DNA of 19,539 nucleotides from JAEXNA01 sp050486105 (lineage in GTDB: Bacteria; Vulcanimicrobiota; Xenobia; Xenobiales; JADMJV01): assembly GCA_050486105.1 (NCBI GenBank), contig JBJHCR010000094.1, positions 1 to 19,539 on the forward strand, given 5' to 3'. Shown one piece after another: positions 6,548-13,587 of this stretch; positions within the stretch are counted from its first letter, which is position 1; the number at the start of each line of letters is the position of its first letter. The notes below the pieces were generated by a model. It was not told the origin of the DNA. It worked only from the letters and a program-made list of their open reading frames with translations, and searched no databases. Both the position numbers and the translations under genes were made by a program.

Positions 6548-8629
6548 TTAGCGATCCATCAGTCGATTAAGGACGTTTTGCTTCTGTTGGTTAACGGTCC
6601 TCCAATCATTCTGCAGGATGCCCCCGGTGTCGACAGAGTTGGGGTTCCAGCACCAGTAGGTGAAGGAGGCTCCGTTGGCTTCCATATAGTCCACTAACTC
6701 GTTGAGCCAAATCTGGTCCGCCGTGGCTTCGAATTTGGTTCCAAATTCTCCAACCAATACCGGGGCGATGTTCTCTTTCAAGAGGTAACCCCAGGTTTCG
6801 TCCCAGATGCCTTGCAGGTTATGGGGGAAATTGGGCGCGTTGAACCAGGATTGGTGGTAAACCGAAGTGGCATAATCGTGGGTGGAGTAGACGAGTTTGT
6901 TGGGTACCGATAGGACCACCGGGTGGTCGGCCGCTCCCCGAAGGTTTCCTCCCCACCAGTAGTTGTGACCTCCGTAAGACTCCACTCCTTCCACGATGAT
7001 CAGCCAGTCGGGGTTGACCGCCAGAATGCGATTTCCGGCTCGCTGGGCGGCCAGGCGCCAGTCGGTGCTGATTTGTCCGCTCCCCCAGGTAGCTCGGCCG
7101 TGGGGTTCGTTGTGTAGGTCTGCTCCGATCACGATAGGGTTGTTGCGATAACGTTCAGCCAACATCTCCCAGTCGGCGATCCACTGCTCCTCGGAAACTG
7201 CAGAGGTGTACCATAGGTCCGATTGAGAGTGAGCGTTGGGGCGATGTCGGTCCAAGACGATGCGCATGTTGCGCTCGCCGGCTTTCTGCACCAGGATATC
7301 GAGAATCTCCAGGGCCGATTTGCCAACGAGGTGAGGATTCTGGTGGAAGTCGATGCCGTTAGGGACACTTCCGGACCGAAATGCCTGGTTGGAGAAGGGA
7401 ACTCGGAGAGTGTTGTAGCCTAGCTCGGCAATCTGGTCGAGCATAGAGTCCATAGACCGGGTCCACAGGCCGTGGGGAGCGAAGGTCTCGGTTTCCATTC
7501 CGAACCAGTTGATACCGTTCATCAGGAAGGTGTTGCCTTCATTGTCCACCAGTCTGGAACCGTCGGTGCTCAAGAATCCTTCGGCAGGCGGTGTCGGATT
7601 AGGGTTAGGATTCGGGTCAGGGGTCGGGTCGGGGTCAGGGGTCGGACCAGGGTCGGGATCGGGGCCAGGGGTAGGGTCAGGAGTTGGATTAGGATCGGGT
7701 CCTGGATCTGGGACCGGCTGCTGGGGAGTTTCTCCCGAGACCTTAAAATTGGTGGCTTGGGCGGAACTTCCCCCGGGTGAACCATTGAAGCCAAAGGTCA
7801 CTGTGTTTCCTGGAGCGATATTGCGGTTCCAGTTTGCTGGTCCTACAGTGTAGACCTGTCCTTGGCGACCGGTGACGTGCCCGTTCCAATGCTCATTTAT
7901 CAGAGCCGGAAGGGTGAATTCTAGAGTCCAGTCATTCAGGGGCTGGCTATCGAGATTGGTGATCTTGATCTCGCCACCAAACCCATGACCCCAGTCCGAG
8001 GTAACCCGGTATTGAACCTCGACTTGAGTGCTCGGGCCGGGTTCGGGATCAGGAGCGGGGTTGGGATCAGGCTGAGGATCGGGATCGGGATCTGGGTCTG
8101 GGACGGGATCCGGTGTCGGATCGGGTATGGGCGTACCTGAAGAATCAGGCCACTCTAGGGTTAACTGGGTCACGGTCACGGATTGCCCGCCCGGGGCAGC
8201 TTGGAATCCCAAAGAGATCTTCTGCCCTGGCTGGATAACGCGATTGTAGGACATGGCTTGAACTCGGTAGAGTCCATTGTTTGGAGTGCCAACAACTCTG
8301 GCGTTCCAAATGTTGCTGATATGAGCTGGGAGGTGGAAGGTCAGTTCCCAGTCCTCCAGGGGCTGGCTTGCGGTGTTGGTGATTTCAATCTCGGCAGTGA
8401 ATCCGCTTCCCCAGTCACTCACTTTTCGGAACGTGGCTAAGCCGTCAGTCCTCATGAGCGGGGCAGCTTGGCCCTCCAAGGCTACGCTTTGAGTGACTTG
8501 ACCGGGTTGTTGAGCTGGAGATGAGCTTAGAGCTATGGGTTCACCGGGGGCGGTTCCGCCACAACCGGTGAAGACCAGCAGGAGGAGCAGCATCAGTCCT
8601 CCTGACGATACATTCCAAGGTTTCTTCAT
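6548..8629 (-). CDS. Lipoprotein endo-beta-1,4-glucanase, CBM2-CBM2-GH5
   Basis: This 693-residue cellulase has a lipoprotein signal (F-T-G-C, lipidated Cys23). Two CBM2-type cellulose-binding modules lie at about 61-160 and 203-299, each with D-W-G-x-G-F...E-I-x-I-T-N and a W-N core. Each is followed by a Pro-Asp linker (165-200, 303-348). The GH5 domain (350-690) closely follows the Acidothermus E1 endoglucanase pattern of GH5 subfamily 1: N-G-I-N-W-F-G, D-R-H-R-P, L-H-N-E-P-H with acid/base Glu508, and V-G-E-F-G-T with nucleophile Glu628. The reaction is internal hydrolysis of cellulose chains. The lipid anchor suggests it stays on the cell surface. AAGGA lies about 9 nt upstream of the ATG. 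It appears to be transcribed alone and is probably regulated from the upstream palindrome. Confidence 0.95.
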   Translation of the reverse strand: MKKPWNVSSGGLMLLLLLVFTGCGGTAPGEPIALSSSPAQQPGQVTQSVALEGQAAPLMRTDGLATFRKVSDWGSGFTAEIEITNTASQPLEDWELTFHLPAHISNIWNARVVGTPNNGLYRVQAMSYNRVIQPGQKISLGFQAAPGGQSVTVTQLTLEWPDSSGTPIPDPTPDPVPDPDPDPDPQPDPNPAPDPEPGPSTQVEVQYRVTSDWGHGFGGEIKITNLDSQPLNDWTLEFTLPALINEHWNGHVTGRQGQVYTVGPANWNRNIAPGNTVTFGFNGSPGGSSAQATNFKVSGETPQQPVPDPGPDPNPTPDPTPGPDPDPGPTPDPDPTPDPNPNPNPTPPAEGFLSTDGSRLVDNEGNTFLMNGINWFGMETETFAPHGLWTRSMDSMLDQIAELGYNTLRVPFSNQAFRSGSVPNGIDFHQNPHLVGKSALEILDILVQKAGERNMRIVLDRHRPNAHSQSDLWYTSAVSEEQWIADWEMLAERYRNNPIVIGADLHNEPHGRATWGSGQISTDWRLAAQRAGNRILAVNPDWLIIVEGVESYGGHNYWWGGNLRGAADHPVVLSVPNKLVYSTHDYATSVYHQSWFNAPNFPHNLQGIWDETWGYLLKENIAPVLVGEFGTKFEATADQIWLNELVDYMEANGASFTYWCWNPNSVDTGGILQNDWRTVNQQKQNVLNRLMDR
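7586..7723 (-). repeat. Pro-Asp linker repeat between second CBM2 and GH5
   Basis: Degenerate hexanucleotide repeats encode (P-D/N/T/G)n for about 46 residues. This is a flexible linker of the kind that separates binding and catalytic modules in cellulases. The tract is prone to replication slippage. Confidence 0.8.
8030..8137 (-). repeat. Pro-Asp linker repeat between the two CBM2 modules
   Basis: About 36 residues of P-D, P-N and P-E repeats are encoded by degenerate GGATCx-type units on the plus strand. Its composition matches the other linker, and exchange between the two tracts could delete one CBM2. Confidence 0.8.
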
Positions 8630-8703
8630 GGGTGATAATCCTTTCGAGTTGTCTCTTTTTCTAGGCCATATATGAGGCCGACCAATTCCTTGAGGTCAAG
8701 ATT

Positions 8704-8721
8704 AACATAAAGCTTTATGTT
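8704..8721. promoter_or_regulatory. Perfect 18-bp palindrome upstream of the cellulase gene
   Basis: AACATAAAGCTTTATGTT reads identically on both strands. Four nt further towards the cellulase gene is TTGACC (8694-8699, minus strand), a good -35 box. The matching -10 is less clear, with CATATA about 19 nt on. A palindrome just upstream of a -35 element is the usual place for a dimeric activator, and a repressor is also possible. The site is also upstream of the divergent gene at 8866, so it could serve both. Confidence 0.5.
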
Positions 8722-8777
8722 GAGACAATCTGTGAAGTGCATCACATTAGTGTTTCTCAGAGCGTGCTGTCGGGGCA

Positions 8778-8795
8778 CCCATACTCACGTATGGG
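8778..8795. promoter_or_regulatory. Inverted repeat upstream of the small exported protein gene
   Basis: CCCATA and TATGGG are separated by 6 nt, 71 nt upstream of the ATG at 8866. It may be an operator or a leader hairpin. A ten-base direct repeat GGAGAATTCG follows at 8796-8805 and again at 8856-8865; the second copy contains the SD of the gene. The rest of 8630-8865 shows no coding sequence. Confidence 0.3.
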
Positions 8796-8865
8796 GGAGA
8801 ATTCGCCCGTATGAGCTGGAATCAGGCTTGCGGGGCTGCAAGAATAGGAGAGGAAGGAGAATTCG

Positions 8866-9237
8866 ATGAGAACTATATTTGCACGTGGTTGGGTTTTGCT
8901 GACCTCATTAGCTTTGGTTTTGACACTGAGCGTAGGAGGTTCGGCCCAGACAGGCGAGCCTGACTCCATTCAGGAAGACGGGCAGAAGCCCACCTTGGAG
9001 ACTTACGAACCTGACAGCTTAAAGCTTCCTCAAGGCCTAGAGCGTATCGAGGTCTACGGGCAGCCGGAAGAAGGTAAGCCCGTACTGGAGACCTATGACA
9101 GCAAACCGGCTCCGCCGGCAAGTGACTTAGGACCTCAACCCCCACCAGCCCCGAGCAATTGGGAGGTGGATGAGGTGCCTGAGGAAAGTGAAGAAGTCGA
9201 AGATGATGACGAATCTCTCGACGGGACTTCGCCATAA
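8866..9237 (+). CDS. Small exported acidic protein of unknown function
   Basis: The product is 123 residues and I do not recognise a family. A signal peptide covers 1-27 (G-S-A/Q-T). The mature chain is Pro- and Glu-rich, with two copies of K-P-x-L-E-T-Y exactly 30 residues apart (41-47 and 71-77). It ends in a strongly acidic stretch (E-E-S-E-E-V-E-D-D-D-E-S). It is probably disordered and could bind cations or a basic surface partner. GGAG lies 6 nt before the ATG, so the start is well supported. It is divergent from the cellulase, and a strong terminator follows, so it appears monocistronic. Confidence 0.75.
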   Translation: MRTIFARGWVLLTSLALVLTLSVGGSAQTGEPDSIQEDGQKPTLETYEPDSLKLPQGLERIEVYGQPEEGKPVLETYDSKPAPPASDLGPQPPPAPSNWEVDEVPEESEEVEDDDESLDGTSP

Positions 9238-9323
9238 GGAACCTCCTTTAAGGCATCACCTGGCTCTGGACGGCCTCAAAGAAAGGACGCAGGCCAGGAC
9301 CCGAAAAGTTCCCTTGCTTCCAG

Positions 9324-9360
9324 GAGTGCGCGACCCAAAGGGTGCGCACTCATTCTTTAG
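9324..9360 (+). terminator. Rho-independent terminator after the small acidic protein gene
   Basis: GAGTGCGC (9324-9331) pairs with GCGCACTC (9344-9351), and the stem continues as ACCC/GGGT past one bulged G with an AAA loop. ATTCTTT follows. The position, about 90 nt after the stop at 9237 and before the methyltransferase ATG at 9405, fits termination between the two plus-strand genes. Confidence 0.75.
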
Positions 9361-9404
9361 CACAAAGGCCTGATGCCAGATTCTTGCGAAACAGATCCGA
9401 GCAG

Positions 9405-10202
9405 ATGCCCACTCACGAGCAGAACAAACACACTTGGAACGACTCCTATGATTGGAGCCGGTATCAGGGTGATGAATGGTCGGCGCGCTGGGGTGGACCG
9501 GACATGCAATGGTATTGGTGCATCTACCCCAGGATACGCCGACATCTGCCGGCTGAGACCATTTTGGATATTGGGCCGGGGTTTGGGCGCTGGACCAAAT
9601 ACCTTCTCGACCATTGCCAGCATATGGTGCTGGTGGACCTGTCTGAGAAATGCATCTACGGTTGCCGCCAAAGGTTCGGGGAAGAGCGGGTTTCCTATAG
9701 GGTGGGCTCCGGAGATTCTCTCGCTTTTCTCGATGACCAGTCCATCGACTTTTGCTTTAGTTGGGAAGCCCTAGTCTACTGTGAATTCGAGGCCGTGCAA
9801 GGATACCTCACCGACCTGCGCAAGAAACTCAAAGACGGCGGAATGGCTTTCTTGCACCACTCGAACATCGGGGCTTACCCCGGCTACTTCAACCTCACTA
9901 AGCACGTCCCTAAGCCGGCCCGAGACTTTCTCAAGAAGCGAGGCCTCCTAGATTATGACCAGTGCCGTGGTCGAACCGTCACCGCCGAGAACTTTGCGGC
10001 CCTCGCTCGCGATTTGGGATTCGAAATTTGGTCCCAAGAACTCATCCCTTGGGGTGGCAAAAGACTGATCGATTGCTTCACCACCTTGGGTTTGAAGGCT
10101 TCGGGAAAAGACACTCAGGTTCTGGAGTACCCGCGTTTCCACAAGGACGCTTATGAGATTCAGCGCTTATCTTGGTTGTATGGCGAAGGGGTCCCCTGGT
10201 AG
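9405..10202 (+). CDS. Class I SAM-dependent methyltransferase
   Basis: This 265-residue Rossmann-fold methyltransferase has motif I I-L-D-I-G-P-G-F-G-R-W at 53-63. The acidic residue after strand 2 is in V-L-V-D-L-S (Asp78). A motif IV-like segment D-F-C-F-S-W-E-A-L-V-Y (115-125) precedes D-G-G-M-A-F-L-H-H-S. The methyl acceptor cannot be told from sequence. An aromatic N-terminus (W-N-D-S-Y-D-W-S-R-Y) may line the substrate pocket. An in-frame GTG at 9342 would add 21 residues but lies inside the upstream terminator hairpin, so the ATG at 9405 is preferred. Its SD is weak. It converges on the minus-strand repeat protein gene with 34 nt between stops. Confidence 0.82.
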   Translation: MPTHEQNKHTWNDSYDWSRYQGDEWSARWGGPDMQWYWCIYPRIRRHLPAETILDIGPGFGRWTKYLLDHCQHMVLVDLSEKCIYGCRQRFGEERVSYRVGSGDSLAFLDDQSIDFCFSWEALVYCEFEAVQGYLTDLRKKLKDGGMAFLHHSNIGAYPGYFNLTKHVPKPARDFLKKRGLLDYDQCRGRTVTAENFAALARDLGFEIWSQELIPWGGKRLIDCFTTLGLKASGKDTQVLEYPRFHKDAYEIQRLSWLYGEGVPW

Positions 10203-10236
10203 GGTCCAAAGTCAAACTTCTCGAGAATAGGGGGTC

Positions 10237-10923
10237 TTAGCTGTAGACCACCTTGAAGAACTGCTGGGGATAGTGTCCTTTGAGTTGGTGTCCTTCATCG
10301 GTCTTGCTGAAGAGAAAGTCTTGGAAGCTGTACCGACCATCGATGACCACCTCGCCATTGCCCTGCTTGGCTACCGTGAAGTCGTGGTCGTCGTAGCTGG
10401 AATCAACCGTCGTCACTCTACCTGCGCTGCTGACCACAAAGGTCTCTCCCCTATCAAAATCTGATTGGACTTTGGCTGAACCATCGGCCTGGTATTCTAC
10501 GGTCCAGGCTCGGGCCGGATACTGAGAGTCGACTCGGAATCCGTTCTCCGTCTGATCGACATTGAAATTCTTGACCGAGGAGTCTCCTTGGGCCTGAAAG
10601 CTTTGGGCTTTGCCTTTCAGGGCGTAGTCTTGCCAGTCATGGTAGCCGTCAACAACCGTCTCGTCGCCTGATCTCAGGACCACGGTATCGCGCTGGGGCA
10701 TGGTTCCGTCTGAAAGGCGGCCGAGTATCTCGGTCTTGCCCTGATGTCCTTCTGGGCCGACCAATAGGGTTTTTCCGTCGAGGCTTACTCCTAGACCGGG
10801 AGCGATTTCCACTCCCACAGAGACGGCGTACTCTGGGTTCGGGGGAAACGGGAGTCTAGGGCTGAGATAGGCTGAGGGGACTCCGACCATGAGGTTGGGT
10901 CTGCTCTGTAGGGCTATGGACAT
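10237..10923 (-). CDS. Protein of tandem 21-residue beta repeats, function unknown
   Basis: The product is 228 residues with no signal peptide or membrane segment. The first 80 residues are Pro/Gly-rich (P-S-A-Y-L-S-P-R-L-P-F-P-P). From residue 91 to the C-terminus it is built of consecutive units of 20-21 residues. Each begins near V-D-S/G-x-Y, has an F-x-V strand about eight residues later and a polar Gly turn. The best units are 131-151, 152-172, 173-193 and 194-214, with a partial unit at 215-228. Regular beta-hairpin repeats of this kind usually build an extended sheet or solenoid. I know no named family with this consensus. The ATG has GGAG about 10 nt upstream. It lies 87 nt downstream of the radical SAM gene. 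Confidence 0.75.
   Translation of the reverse strand: MSIALQSRPNLMVGVPSAYLSPRLPFPPNPEYAVSVGVEIAPGLGVSLDGKTLLVGPEGHQGKTEILGRLSDGTMPQRDTVVLRSGDETVVDGYHDWQDYALKGKAQSFQAQGDSSVKNFNVDQTENGFRVDSQYPARAWTVEYQADGSAKVQSDFDRGETFVVSSAGRVTTVDSSYDDHDFTVAKQGNGEVVIDGRYSFQDFLFSKTDEGHQLKGHYPQQFFKVVYS
10240..10653 (-). repeat. Coding tandem repeat, about six 60-63-bp units
   Basis: The repeat is visible at the protein level (period 20-21 residues) but is diverged at the DNA level. That points to old duplication under structural constraint rather than recent slippage. Key positions are the hydrophobic-Asp pair, the Tyr/Phe two to three residues on, and the F-x-V strand. Confidence 0.65.
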
Positions 10924-11010
10924 TGTTTATGGTCTCCAGAATGAATGAATAGTTCAAGTTAACCATGGAATAGGAATGGAATTCTTCGCTGGGTTGTTAA
11001 CAAACGGATC

Positions 11011-12579
11011 TCAAGACCCAAGAGAGGGAGGGGTGGCGTTCAAGGTCGAGACTTTAGAGTGATGACGCTGCTGGCGAGCAGGCAGATTAGGTCGCTGTGT
11101 TCCCAAGCGTTGCCTGAAAGAGTGATAGGGCCGAAGGAAAGCTGGGAGCGGGCGGTCCCTGTCGCGGTTGGTGTCCTCGACGAGCAGACTGGCGACCACC
11201 TCCTCAGGGAGTCCCTGTTCGGTTAAGTAATCAAAGAGCGACCGGGTGAGCCTAGGAAGCCCGAGTTTGTGAGTCGTCCCCACCTCGGCGTAGAGCCAGA
11301 ACGTAAACTCCCAGAAAGACCAGAACGGGGACTCCTTAAGGGCCAAGATTCGCTTTAACGTTTCCCGGAAGAACCCCCGATTACTCAGCAGATCCCAATA
11401 GCGGGAAAAGCGCCTCAAACCCTGCAGTTCTTCAAAACTGAGAACGGAAGTCTGCAGGATCTCATAAGGCGGAGTTTGACTGTAGAGCATGCTCCAGGCA
11501 TCATCGTGGCCTATGATAGGAGTGCCCCGCAGTCGTTTTAGAATTCCAACTTGAATCTCCTGGGGGTCCAGGGCAAGCAACTGATCGAAACCATCAGCAA
11601 AGCTTTGGAGGTCCTCCCCGGGCAGACCGGCGATCAGATCAGCGTGGATGTGCACCCCTGTCTGTTGGCGCAGAAACGTCAGATTCTCCCGCAGCTTTTC
11701 GTAGTTCTGTCGCCGTTCGATGCGGGTTGCCACCTCGGGATTGAAGGTCTGGATGCCGATCTCGAACTGCAGTACCCCTGGTGGGAAGCTTTCGATCACC
11801 GGCTTGAGGTCTTCAGGAAAGCGGTCGGGAATCATCTCGAAGTGAAGAAATATGCCCGGGACATAGCGCTCCCGGAAGAAATTCAAGATCTGCAAGCTGG
11901 TTTCGGTCTTAAGGTTGAAGGTGCGGTCGATAAACTTGAAGTGACGGGCACCGCGGTCCAAGAGTGACTGCATCTCCTTCAGAAAGCCATCTAGGGGAAA
12001 TGAGCGCACGGCTTTGTCCAGGGAAGACAGGCAAAACTGACAGCGGAAGGGACACCCTCTGGAGGCTTCCACATAGACGGTGCGTTGTGCCAGATCTTCA
12101 TCGCTGTAGTACCGGTAGGGGAGACGGAGGTCTGACAGAGGTGGACGCCCTCCTGTCACTATTCGAGTTCTTGGGGTGGTGCCGCTCAGGATCTGCCGGC
12201 ACAATTGAGGAAAGGCTAGATCCCCTTCCAGGGTCACCACAAAGTCTGCTAAGCGGCAAATTTCTTGCTGTTCGGTTTCGTAGGAGACCTCGGGTCCACC
12301 AAGGACGAGAGTGGTATTTGGAGAGATTCCTTTTAGGAGTCGGACCACTTCTAAAGAGATTGATGCACTCCAAATATGGACGGACAGAGCGACGATCCTT
12401 GGGGACCGAGCAAGAATACCTTCGACCACATCGATCGGACGGTGATTGATGGTGGATTCGAAGATTTCGGTGCGCTCTTGCAGTTCGGCCATATTGGCCA
12501 AGAGGTATCTGAGAGCGAAAGAAGGATGAGTGTAGCGGGCGTTTAGGCTGACTAGGAGAATATCGGTCGAGGAAACCAC
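11011..12579 (-). CDS. B12-binding-type radical SAM protein with DUF4080 C-terminus
   Basis: The N-terminal Rossmann region (about 1-135) is of the cobalamin-binding type. It opens with V-S-L-N-A-R-Y-T-H-P-S-F-A-L-R-Y-L and contains V-L-G-G-P-E-V and E-G-D-L-A-F. It lacks the D-x-H-x-x-G cobalt-ligand motif. The radical SAM core has C-P-F-R-C-Q-F-C (Cys176, 180, 183) for the 4Fe-4S cluster, and later I-H-A-D-L-I-A-G-L-P-G-E-D. The last 150 or so residues match the DUF4080 extension. The substrate is unknown for this family. The start is GTG. The last 40 residues (P-A-R-Q-Q-R-H-H-S-K...) are polar and look like an appended tail. It may be cotranscribed with the zinc-ribbon gene upstream. Confidence 0.88.
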   Translation of the reverse strand: MVSSTDILLVSLNARYTHPSFALRYLLANMAELQERTEIFESTINHRPIDVVEGILARSPRIVALSVHIWSASISLEVVRLLKGISPNTTLVLGGPEVSYETEQQEICRLADFVVTLEGDLAFPQLCRQILSGTTPRTRIVTGGRPPLSDLRLPYRYYSDEDLAQRTVYVEASRGCPFRCQFCLSSLDKAVRSFPLDGFLKEMQSLLDRGARHFKFIDRTFNLKTETSLQILNFFRERYVPGIFLHFEMIPDRFPEDLKPVIESFPPGVLQFEIGIQTFNPEVATRIERRQNYEKLRENLTFLRQQTGVHIHADLIAGLPGEDLQSFADGFDQLLALDPQEIQVGILKRLRGTPIIGHDDAWSMLYSQTPPYEILQTSVLSFEELQGLRRFSRYWDLLSNRGFFRETLKRILALKESPFWSFWEFTFWLYAEVGTTHKLGLPRLTRSLFDYLTEQGLPEEVVASLLVEDTNRDRDRPLPAFLRPYHSFRQRLGTQRPNLPARQQRHHSKVSTLNATPPSLGS

Positions 12580-12650
12580 CTGCCCAGGGTTCTCGCCAAC
12601 GTTCGGCTGGACCTACCCACCTACGAAAGTGCTCGAAGTGAAGGCACGCC

Positions 12651-12791
12651 CTAGAAGGCTGAACGGTAATTGATTTCCTGGAAATAGAGCTCCAAGGTAG
12701 AAGTGCGACCTTCGATCGTTCCCCCCGGCTGCAAGTGGGGTGGGTGACTGAGGAAGGGTTCTAAGTTTTCAAGGGTTGCTATCTCTGACAT
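12651..12791 (-). CDS. Possible 46-residue protein
   Basis: This short minus-strand ORF starts at ATG 12789-12791 and stops at TAG 12651-12653. It reads M-S-E-I-A-T-L-E-N-L-E-P-F-L-S-H..., then P-G-G-T-I-E-G-R-T-S, and ends Y-F-Q-E-I-N-Y-R-S-A-F. The composition is protein-like (balanced charges, a helix-forming start, strand-like end). It fills most of the gap between the zinc-ribbon and radical SAM genes on the same strand. There is no good SD and I recognise no family, so it may be chance. Confidence 0.35.
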   Translation of the reverse strand: MSEIATLENLEPFLSHPPHLQPGGTIEGRTSTLELYFQEINYRSAF

Positions 12792-12848
12792 ACTCAGAGC
12801 TTAGGTTAGAGCTGTGAAACGAGCGTGGAACGTAGGCTCGCTCATGTT

Positions 12849-12874
12849 GCCAAAATGTTACAATTGAGTTTGGC
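12849..12874 (-). other. Inverted repeat immediately after the zinc-ribbon gene
   Basis: GCCAAA and TTTGGC bracket a 14-nt loop right after the stop at 12875. A second stem, GAGCG/CGCTC with GTTTC following on the minus strand, lies about 20 nt further on. The two together may act as a weak terminator or processing site. Neither has a proper T-tract. Confidence 0.3.
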
Positions 12875-13390
12875 TTACACCGAGGGGAGGTTGAAAACTC
12901 GCCCTGAGCTTGGCCCTTGGGCTTGCAGCTGGTCGTAGGCTTCCAGAGCTGAAGCGGCTTGTGCGCAGGTCCCTCGAAAAAAGTTGACTAGGGCCGACTC
13001 GGCTTGCTCAAAGTGTTCAGGAAGACTGTCCTCGTTGAGGCATTGCATGTCTTCCAAGGCCTGGAAACCCAAGTTGAAGGCTTCGTCGAGGGCCAACATA
13101 CTCTGCCCAAAGCGACCTTCCAGGCCTGGAGAAAGGCGTTCTCTCAAGCTCGAGTGTCGGGTTTTCCAGACTTGCTCGAAGGCCTCGAAGCGATCAAGAA
13201 AGACTTCAAGTACGCCGTGAAAGTCCTCAAAGCCCATCTCTTGGCTCTGGACAGCATCGAGGGAGCACAGCAACTGGCTGACATGGTTCACTCCTACGAT
13301 AGGGGGACGGCTCTCGTGCTCGGTCCCGCAGTTTTCACATTTTTGTGGAACATCAGTAGGGAGGTCCGCTTCGCAAAACAGACAGATCAT
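12875..13390 (-). CDS. Zinc-ribbon protein with helical domain, function unknown
   Basis: The 171-residue product begins with a four-cysteine zinc ribbon, C-L-F-C (Cys3, Cys6) and C-E-N-C-G (Cys18, Cys21). The rest (about 35-160) is rich in Leu, Glu, Gln and Phe with heptad-like spacing (F-L-D-R-F-E-A-F-E-Q-V-W) and should be a helical bundle. No signal peptide is present, so it is cytoplasmic. Its ATG overlaps the stop of the 61-residue gene as ATGA, with GAAGG close upstream. The tight coupling suggests that the two products work together. I do not recognise the helical domain. Confidence 0.75.
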   Translation of the reverse strand: MICLFCEADLPTDVPQKCENCGTEHESRPPIVGVNHVSQLLCSLDAVQSQEMGFEDFHGVLEVFLDRFEAFEQVWKTRHSSLRERLSPGLEGRFGQSMLALDEAFNLGFQALEDMQCLNEDSLPEHFEQAESALVNFFRGTCAQAASALEAYDQLQAQGPSSGRVFNLPSV

Positions 13391-13572
13391 AGACCTTCAA
13401 CTTTCAAGCCGTAGACATCCACCAAAAGAGCTCGAAAAAGATCTTCCACATCTTCTGGGCTGTCCAACGCGTGGGGGGTAGAGGTATCGAATCGCCAAAA
13501 ATTTCCTTGCACACCGAGCAGCTGGTCGAGGTCCTCGACCAGCTGCCGGATCTCATGGGCAGTGGTAATCAA
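13387..13572 (-). CDS. 61-residue protein of unknown function
   Basis: The start is TTG, 15 nt after the LysM gene's stop, and the stop overlaps the zinc-ribbon ATG (ATGA). The product is acidic, with a helical opening (H-E-I-R-Q-L-V-E-D-L-D-Q-L-L) and a second helix (E-D-V-E-D-L-F-R-A-L-L-V-D-V-Y-G-L). Such small coupled proteins are often partners or chaperones of a neighbour, but nothing here proves it. The SD is poor. Gene reality rests on the close packing on both sides and the protein-like composition. Confidence 0.6.
   Translation of the reverse strand: MITTAHEIRQLVEDLDQLLGVQGNFWRFDTSTPHALDSPEDVEDLFRALLVDVYGLKVEGL
13518..13546. repeat. Near-perfect 29-nt palindrome inside the 61-residue gene
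   Basis: Arms GCAGCTGGTCGAG (13518-13530) and CTCGACCAGCTGC (13534-13546) are perfectly complementary across a 3-nt loop. The region encodes R-Q-L-V-E-D-L-D-Q-L-L. The palindrome is close to the start of the gene (about 27 nt from the TTG) and so could control translation or mRNA processing between the LysM gene and the downstream pair. Confidence 0.6.
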
Positions 13573-13587
13573 GTTGGGGTTGTCTCT

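Noticed and set aside
7472..7853. Two plus-strand ORFs rich in Arg/Val or Gly/Ser opposite the cellulase linker
   Set aside because: They are antisense readings of the Pro-Asp linker repeats; the cellulase on the other strand has complete domains and catalytic residues.
7586..8137. CRISPR-like repetitive tract
   Set aside because: The repeats are short, degenerate and in frame, and encode Pro-Asp linkers; there are no spacers.
8811..8967. Short plus-strand ORF starting at the first GGAGAATTCG repeat
   Set aside because: It overlaps the signal-peptide gene in another frame and has no protein-like pattern.
9342..9404. GTG start giving a longer methyltransferase
   Set aside because: The GTG lies within the hairpin of the preceding terminator, so a transcript starting downstream could not use it.
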